Source: Alphaproteobacteria bacterium
GTDB taxonomy: Bacteria; Pseudomonadota; Alphaproteobacteria; Bin95
DNA length: 37,366 nt
Reading direction: 5' to 3'
Assembly: GCA_022821735.1 (NCBI GenBank)
Contig: JAJECZ010000193.1
Span: 1 to 37,366 of the forward strand
The notes beneath the pieces were generated by a model. It did not search any database. It saw only the letters and a program-made list of their open reading frames with translations, and was not told where the DNA came from. The first letter of the stretch is position 1. Each line of letters opens with the position of its first letter. Positions 32,779-37,366 of the stretch are shown here, piece after piece. The translations under genes and the position numbers were made by a program.

Positions 32779-35550
32779 CTACCTGCGTGCTGCCGCAGCG
32801 AGCCTCCGGAAGGCTGGATCGGATGTAGAAGAGGGGGCTTTGGATTCTATTCGACCCAGCGCGGCGCCGAGGTCATCGGGAATTGCTGCGTATTGCGTGT
32901 CGCCGACCGTCAGGTCGAGCAGCCGCAGGAACGCGAGAGCCTTCGGCGCATCATCAATCGCTTCCGACAGTTGCGGCATCCGCAGCTGTTCCGACATACC
33001 GCCTTCAAGGAAGCCGTAGCCGAGCATCGACGAGCAGTCGAAAGGAACGAGGAAACGCTCGATTTCGTCGACCGCTTCCGAAAATGCCTCGCCCGAGACT
33101 GCCGGGAGACAGGCAAGTTGATGACTGACGCCTGCGGTGGCGAGGGATCGTTCCTGCGGCCAGACTTGTTCCAGAAAGGGCTTGACGGCCGACAAGAACG
33201 ATATGCGCGCCGTGTGTGGCCCGTGGTCGACCTTGTATTCGTAGTCCTGAAACTGCCGGATCGCCAAGGCGGCCCATTCCCGTATGTCATCGTCGGCAGC
33301 GCGCAGCGCCTGGGAAATACGGGCCGGGGAGACGGCCGGCTCGCGCTGGTCCTTGAATGCGGTCAGTCCTTCGTGGACCAGACAGGACACAAGGTCCTTC
33401 CGGGCTTCCTTGTCGAGTCGATCATCGAGAACCCTTTTCGATACCTCGTCGCCGATAATTTTCAGGACTTCCGAATCAATCCAGATCGATGCGACTGCAC
33501 GCCAAAGCAGGACCGATTTGTCGTCGTCCGCCAGCAGCGGCTCGACGAGCTGCCGCCTCGCCCATGCAGGGTCGGCCCGAAGAAGTTCCGGTAGCTTCCG
33601 GGTAAGCTGACAATGTGCGATGAGACCGCTGTAGCCCGGCGCGGCAATGGTGCAATCGCGCATCTGCGCGAACAGGCTTCCATCGTCGATTGGATGGCGA
33701 CTTTCGTCGGTGACCCGAACCAACTCCAGAAATACCCGGAGAAGCTTCCCGACAGGCCGGGGAAACGCATCGATTTCCTCCGGTGCGCGCCCTTCGCCGG
33801 CTGTCCGAACAGGTATGTCTGCGAGGTCCCTGTCGTTTCCGGCCGTGGTTGCATTCTCGGCCTCGACGGCAACCGGCCATGCGCGCAGCCAGGCCCGTTG
33901 TCCCTGCTTGCTCTCGATTACGTGCTCGGACCACATGTAGAGCCAGTGGCAAATTCCGCCGACCGCCGCCTCGACGGTCGCGTCGGAAAGCCGGTTCAAC
34001 AGGCCCAGGACCCGAACGGCTTCAGACCGGGTGTCGCGCGGCGTCTCGCTCTCTGGCTGCGACCCAAAGTGCGTGTGCGTATATCCGAACCGATCCCAGA
34101 GGCGAGGGAAGCGATCGACCAGAGAAGCCGCACTCTCGAGATCGCGCAGAACATGAACGGCCCGACCGGACTGTTGGAGCCAGTCCGAGGCCTGGTCGGC
34201 GGAAGTCTCGCCTGACAGGGCAACCTCAAGCGCCTGAAGCCGGGCTTCCCCTTCCAGATCATCGAAACGGGATCCCGGAGCAATGCCCGGTGGAAAGCGG
34301 GGTCGGACCCACGGATCGCGAAAACCACCGTCGATAGTCATTTTTCCGAGACCTGGAAATTCGTTGGCCGCTTCAACCAGCCAGTCCCGGTCCGGGATCG
34401 GCAGGATGCCGCCGCCAGTCTCGATCCGCCTGAGTTCCATTGCCGAGAATCCGCGTCTCGCAGCACGAACCTGTTCGGCATCCATAGTTCCGGGGAAAAA
34501 CCTGCGGGGCAGTCCCCTGCGCAAACGCCTGACGATCAGCGCTTGTGTTTCGGTCTCGAAGTCAGCGAAACGTACCGCGCGTAGTTCGGCGAATTCCGGA
34601 AAGCGCGGAAAATTCCAGAAATCGTTGTCGTCGAGGGCCGTCAGGAACTTGCCTGCTTCGACGGCAGAAACTGCGTCGGCGTTGCGAGCGGCAGCTGCCC
34701 ACAGACGCCGGTAGATCGCCATATCGGAATAACGCCAACGCCAAAGGAACGATCTCGCTGTCCCGACGTCGAGTTCGGCGAGGCGCCGGACCACCGCATG
34801 AAGCAATTTGACGGCAGGTCCCATACCGGGGGTAACGGCATCGGGTTCGAAGACCCGACCGCCCGGTCCGTCCCAGTCGTTGACGCCAATTTCCGGAGGC
34901 ACGAAATACACCCGAAGAGGAGAAGCGTCGGCATACCAGTCGTCCTCGTTGTCGCCGTAGATGCGCCGGGCGATGTAGAGGCCGCGGTCGATTGCGGACA
35001 TCAGGGCGCTTGCCAAGGCATGGAGAAAGACGGCATCGGCTATCTCGTCCAGGCCGAAGTCCATGCGGTGGTTCTGGAAGCCGATTAGAAAGCTGGTGCT
35101 GCTCAGGCTGGCCGATAGCAGGTCACTGAACTTCTTCGGACGTCGGGGCTTTCGACCGGGTAACCCGGGGCGGCGGGCTTGCAACGGTTTCAATTCGAGC
35201 CGTGGAGCCAACAGGTTGGTGATGTCGTCGATGAGCGCGCCGGAACGGTCTCCCTTCTGCAGCCGCCTGCGGATCTGCTGAAGCGCCGCTGCCGGAGTGG
35301 CTCCGGTCGTCGGACAGGACCAGCTTTCCAGGGTAAGAGACCATGCGGTTGCATAGGGCTCCCGAAGTCGCGTCGCACCAGGGCCGGTCAAGAGTTCGAG
35401 AATTGCGGAGCGTTCGACCTGCCTGTCGGGTCTCAGCCTGAGTGCCCAGTTCAAGATTTCCGGTTCCGCGAGACGGCCCTCGAGAAACGCCGCCGCAGTC
35501 CGGAAACGCGCCCGGTCCTGCACATTGAGGTCTGACGGCGAGGAGATCAC
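32779..35550 (-). CDS. large hypothetical protein (923 aa), partner of SIR2 gene; possibly DUF4020-like
   Basis: GTG start overlaps SIR2 stop (GTGA); mostly helical composition; family suggestion from memory only. Confidence 0.85.
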   Translation of the reverse strand: MISSPSDLNVQDRARFRTAAAFLEGRLAEPEILNWALRLRPDRQVERSAILELLTGPGATRLREPYATAWSLTLESWSCPTTGATPAAALQQIRRRLQKGDRSGALIDDITNLLAPRLELKPLQARRPGLPGRKPRRPKKFSDLLSASLSSTSFLIGFQNHRMDFGLDEIADAVFLHALASALMSAIDRGLYIARRIYGDNEDDWYADASPLRVYFVPPEIGVNDWDGPGGRVFEPDAVTPGMGPAVKLLHAVVRRLAELDVGTARSFLWRWRYSDMAIYRRLWAAAARNADAVSAVEAGKFLTALDDNDFWNFPRFPEFAELRAVRFADFETETQALIVRRLRRGLPRRFFPGTMDAEQVRAARRGFSAMELRRIETGGGILPIPDRDWLVEAANEFPGLGKMTIDGGFRDPWVRPRFPPGIAPGSRFDDLEGEARLQALEVALSGETSADQASDWLQQSGRAVHVLRDLESAASLVDRFPRLWDRFGYTHTHFGSQPESETPRDTRSEAVRVLGLLNRLSDATVEAAVGGICHWLYMWSEHVIESKQGQRAWLRAWPVAVEAENATTAGNDRDLADIPVRTAGEGRAPEEIDAFPRPVGKLLRVFLELVRVTDESRHPIDDGSLFAQMRDCTIAAPGYSGLIAHCQLTRKLPELLRADPAWARRQLVEPLLADDDKSVLLWRAVASIWIDSEVLKIIGDEVSKRVLDDRLDKEARKDLVSCLVHEGLTAFKDQREPAVSPARISQALRAADDDIREWAALAIRQFQDYEYKVDHGPHTARISFLSAVKPFLEQVWPQERSLATAGVSHQLACLPAVSGEAFSEAVDEIERFLVPFDCSSMLGYGFLEGGMSEQLRMPQLSEAIDDAPKALAFLRLLDLTVGDTQYAAIPDDLGAALGRIESKAPSSTSDPAFRRLAAAARR

Positions 35551-36848
35551 GGTTTTCGTTGCCGCTCTCTTTCGGCGCCGACCGCCAGAATCGCATCGAG
35601 CCAGGCAGGTTCGGCGCCGGCTGCGGACGCCACTTTCGCAAGGTGAACGCGTTCGTCGGGGCTAACCCGCCTGAACAGATGATCGAACAGCCCTCGATCA
35701 GAGTCCGATGCGTCAGTCCTTCCTGACTTTACGATGCGCCGAATTTCCCGGTCGACCAGCTGCTGTTTCCCATTGATTGCCGAAAGAGCGGCCCAACGTT
35801 GGAGCGTGTGAAGCAGGACCGTATGGTCTCGGTCCGAAGCGTCGTAGTGAATCGGCACGATGCCCCTTGCGCGCCAGTCCTCAAGCGCGACGGTATCGGG
35901 ATCGTCGGAACCTACGAAAATGAACCGCTCCTTGAGGTCGTCGAAGCGGCTTTCGTCCGCGGCAACTGCATTCAGGAGGTAGCGCATCGGCGGGTCGTTG
36001 GCGCTGTAGCCGACGAGAACGAGATGAAACAGTCGGGCGGCGTCGTAGATGAGGTCGGGAACGATGCGCCGCCGCAAATAGAGTTCCCCGAAATCCTGGT
36101 CGGTAAGGACCAGGTCTGAGTGGCGGGAGGGATTACGGGTCAACGCTCCGTGAATGTGGAAGACGCCGGCGAATTCCGTTCGCTTTGTCGGTCGGAGGAT
36201 CGATCCGAGCGCGTAGCTCTGCGCGGGCACCCGAAGATTGCTTGCGGCTCGCTCAAGCAAAAGGTCGAAATTGGTAGTCATGATGGTCGTCGCACCACCG
36301 CGGTCCGCTAGCCGGATGAGCGCGCGGTGGATTGGCGCCGGGCGTCCGGCGCGGGGCGCATCGGCATCGTCTGAACGCGCCGCGGTTCCTTCGAACCTCG
36401 ATGTCGCCGGCTTCGGTTTGGCCCGCGGCGGGTGAAGAATCTCGACTACCCTGCTCCTGACCTTGCTGTCTTCGCGCGTACGGCTGTCGAAACGGCGTTC
36501 CAGCATGCCGAGGACAACATCGTACTCACGAGCGAGGAAGCGTTCGACTTCCGCCGCCTGGCGATCGGTCAGAGCCGAGCAATCCGGTTTTCGCGGGCCG
36601 CTCGAATTGAGGGAGGCATTGGTCAATATCTCGCAGACGCCCGGATCGAGAGTCCGATAAACATCGAGAACGAGTTGCCGGAAATCCGGCAGCCCCGCCT
36701 GCCTGGAGATGCCGGCTCCGCATAGGAAAAGCACGTCTCCCCGCGCATGGGCCAGCAACAATCGCTCGGGGATTGCCGGCAGGTCGGGTGCCAGCGAGAT
36801 TGTCCGCTCGGCACTGTCGGGAGGCTTGTAAGGGTTTCGATCATACAT
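35547..36848 (-). CDS. SIR2-like (sirtuin-fold) NADase/deacylase domain protein
   Basis: 'LFLCGAGISRQAGLPDF', 'TIMTTNFDLLLERA', 'VFHIHGAL', 'LVGYSANDPPMRYLL'. Confidence 0.93.
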   Translation of the reverse strand: MYDRNPYKPPDSAERTISLAPDLPAIPERLLLAHARGDVLFLCGAGISRQAGLPDFRQLVLDVYRTLDPGVCEILTNASLNSSGPRKPDCSALTDRQAAEVERFLAREYDVVLGMLERRFDSRTREDSKVRSRVVEILHPPRAKPKPATSRFEGTAARSDDADAPRAGRPAPIHRALIRLADRGGATTIMTTNFDLLLERAASNLRVPAQSYALGSILRPTKRTEFAGVFHIHGALTRNPSRHSDLVLTDQDFGELYLRRRIVPDLIYDAARLFHLVLVGYSANDPPMRYLLNAVAADESRFDDLKERFIFVGSDDPDTVALEDWRARGIVPIHYDASDRDHTVLLHTLQRWAALSAINGKQQLVDREIRRIVKSGRTDASDSDRGLFDHLFRRVSPDERVHLAKVASAAGAEPAWLDAILAVGAERERQRKP

Positions 36849-36875
36849 CGGCAGGGCTTAATTTTGCGCGGTGCC

Positions 36876-36905
36876 ACTATAGTGTCGTTCGGCGTGGCTG
36901 TTGAA
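36876..36905 (-). promoter_or_regulatory. candidate sigma70-type promoter for SIR2 operon: TTCAAC-N18-TATAGT
   Basis: -10 TATAGT (plus strand actata 36876-36881) lies inside perfect palindrome CACTATAGTG; -35 at 36900-36905; SIR2 ATG at 36848. Confidence 0.4.
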
Positions 36906-37366
36906 CGCCGAAACGCATTTGAAGTGGCTACAACCAGCTCAAACAATGGGATCATCGGATGGTGTGGAACTACATCCAAGCGACAAGCGTGGATTGATGA
37001 GCAGCGACAGGAGCAGGATGGAAGTAGGCCGAGTCCGCCGGCAGTCGAGGCGGAGGACCCCCACGTGGTTGTGCGAACCCGAAGTCCCGCTGCGTCTATT
37101 GTGGCCTGTCGATGACGTCGTCCGACGCACTGTCGCCATTTGGTCGACGGAATGGGAAGGTGCAGAAGTTCGGTCGGTGCGCGGGATGTCGCGCCAAGCG
37201 TGAGGGCTACCGCCGTAGACTGCCAATTGGCGGCCTTGCACGAATGCTGGCGACAGCTGGTCACGCCAGCTGTCGCGGGCTGACGGAATTGACCTGACAT
37301 GGGGCGACCGGAGTTCGATCGAATCCGCTTGCGTTATGAAGACGAGTTTAGCTGAAGAACTCATAA

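Noticed and set aside
1-37366. CRISPR arrays, tRNA or rRNA genes, IS elements or integrase
   Set aside because: No regularly spaced repeats, cloverleaf-like sequence, transposase motifs or terminal inverted repeats were recognised by eye; a computational scan would be needed to exclude small RNAs.

Overview
The window is high-GC and probably comes from an alphaproteobacterial integrative element or large plasmid. No replication, integrase or conjugation genes are visible. It has two halves. (1) About 1-17.4 kb is a nearly unidirectional minus-strand array of accessory genes: a partial small ORF, a DNA methylase/strawberry-notch helicase fusion, several unknown proteins, an SRAP (YedK/HMCES-like) protein, RadC, a DUF2958-like protein, a GHKL ATPase and a large orphan ParB-like protein. 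Recurrent GC-rich hairpins and GGAGACC-type Shine-Dalgarno leaders sit between the genes. A perfect GTTC-N7-GTTC alphaproteobacterial SOS box lies in the SRAP/small-ORF divergent promoter. (2) About 19.5-36.9 kb looks like a defence island with three blocks. The first is an AT-richer plus-strand cassette of Ser/Thr kinase, compact SF1 helicase and an unknown protein. The second is a minus-strand, overlapping five-gene operon: MmeI-like DNA methyltransferase, unknown 286 aa protein, SF2 helicase, Mug113-type GIY-YIG and GIY-YIG nuclease. A Fic protein lies upstream of it with an array of TGTCGA repeats. The third is a translationally coupled SIR2 plus 923 aa protein pair. The best candidates for undescribed systems are the kinase-helicase-unknown cassette and the methyltransferase/helicase/double GIY-YIG operon. 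All family calls are from motif reading; no database search was run.
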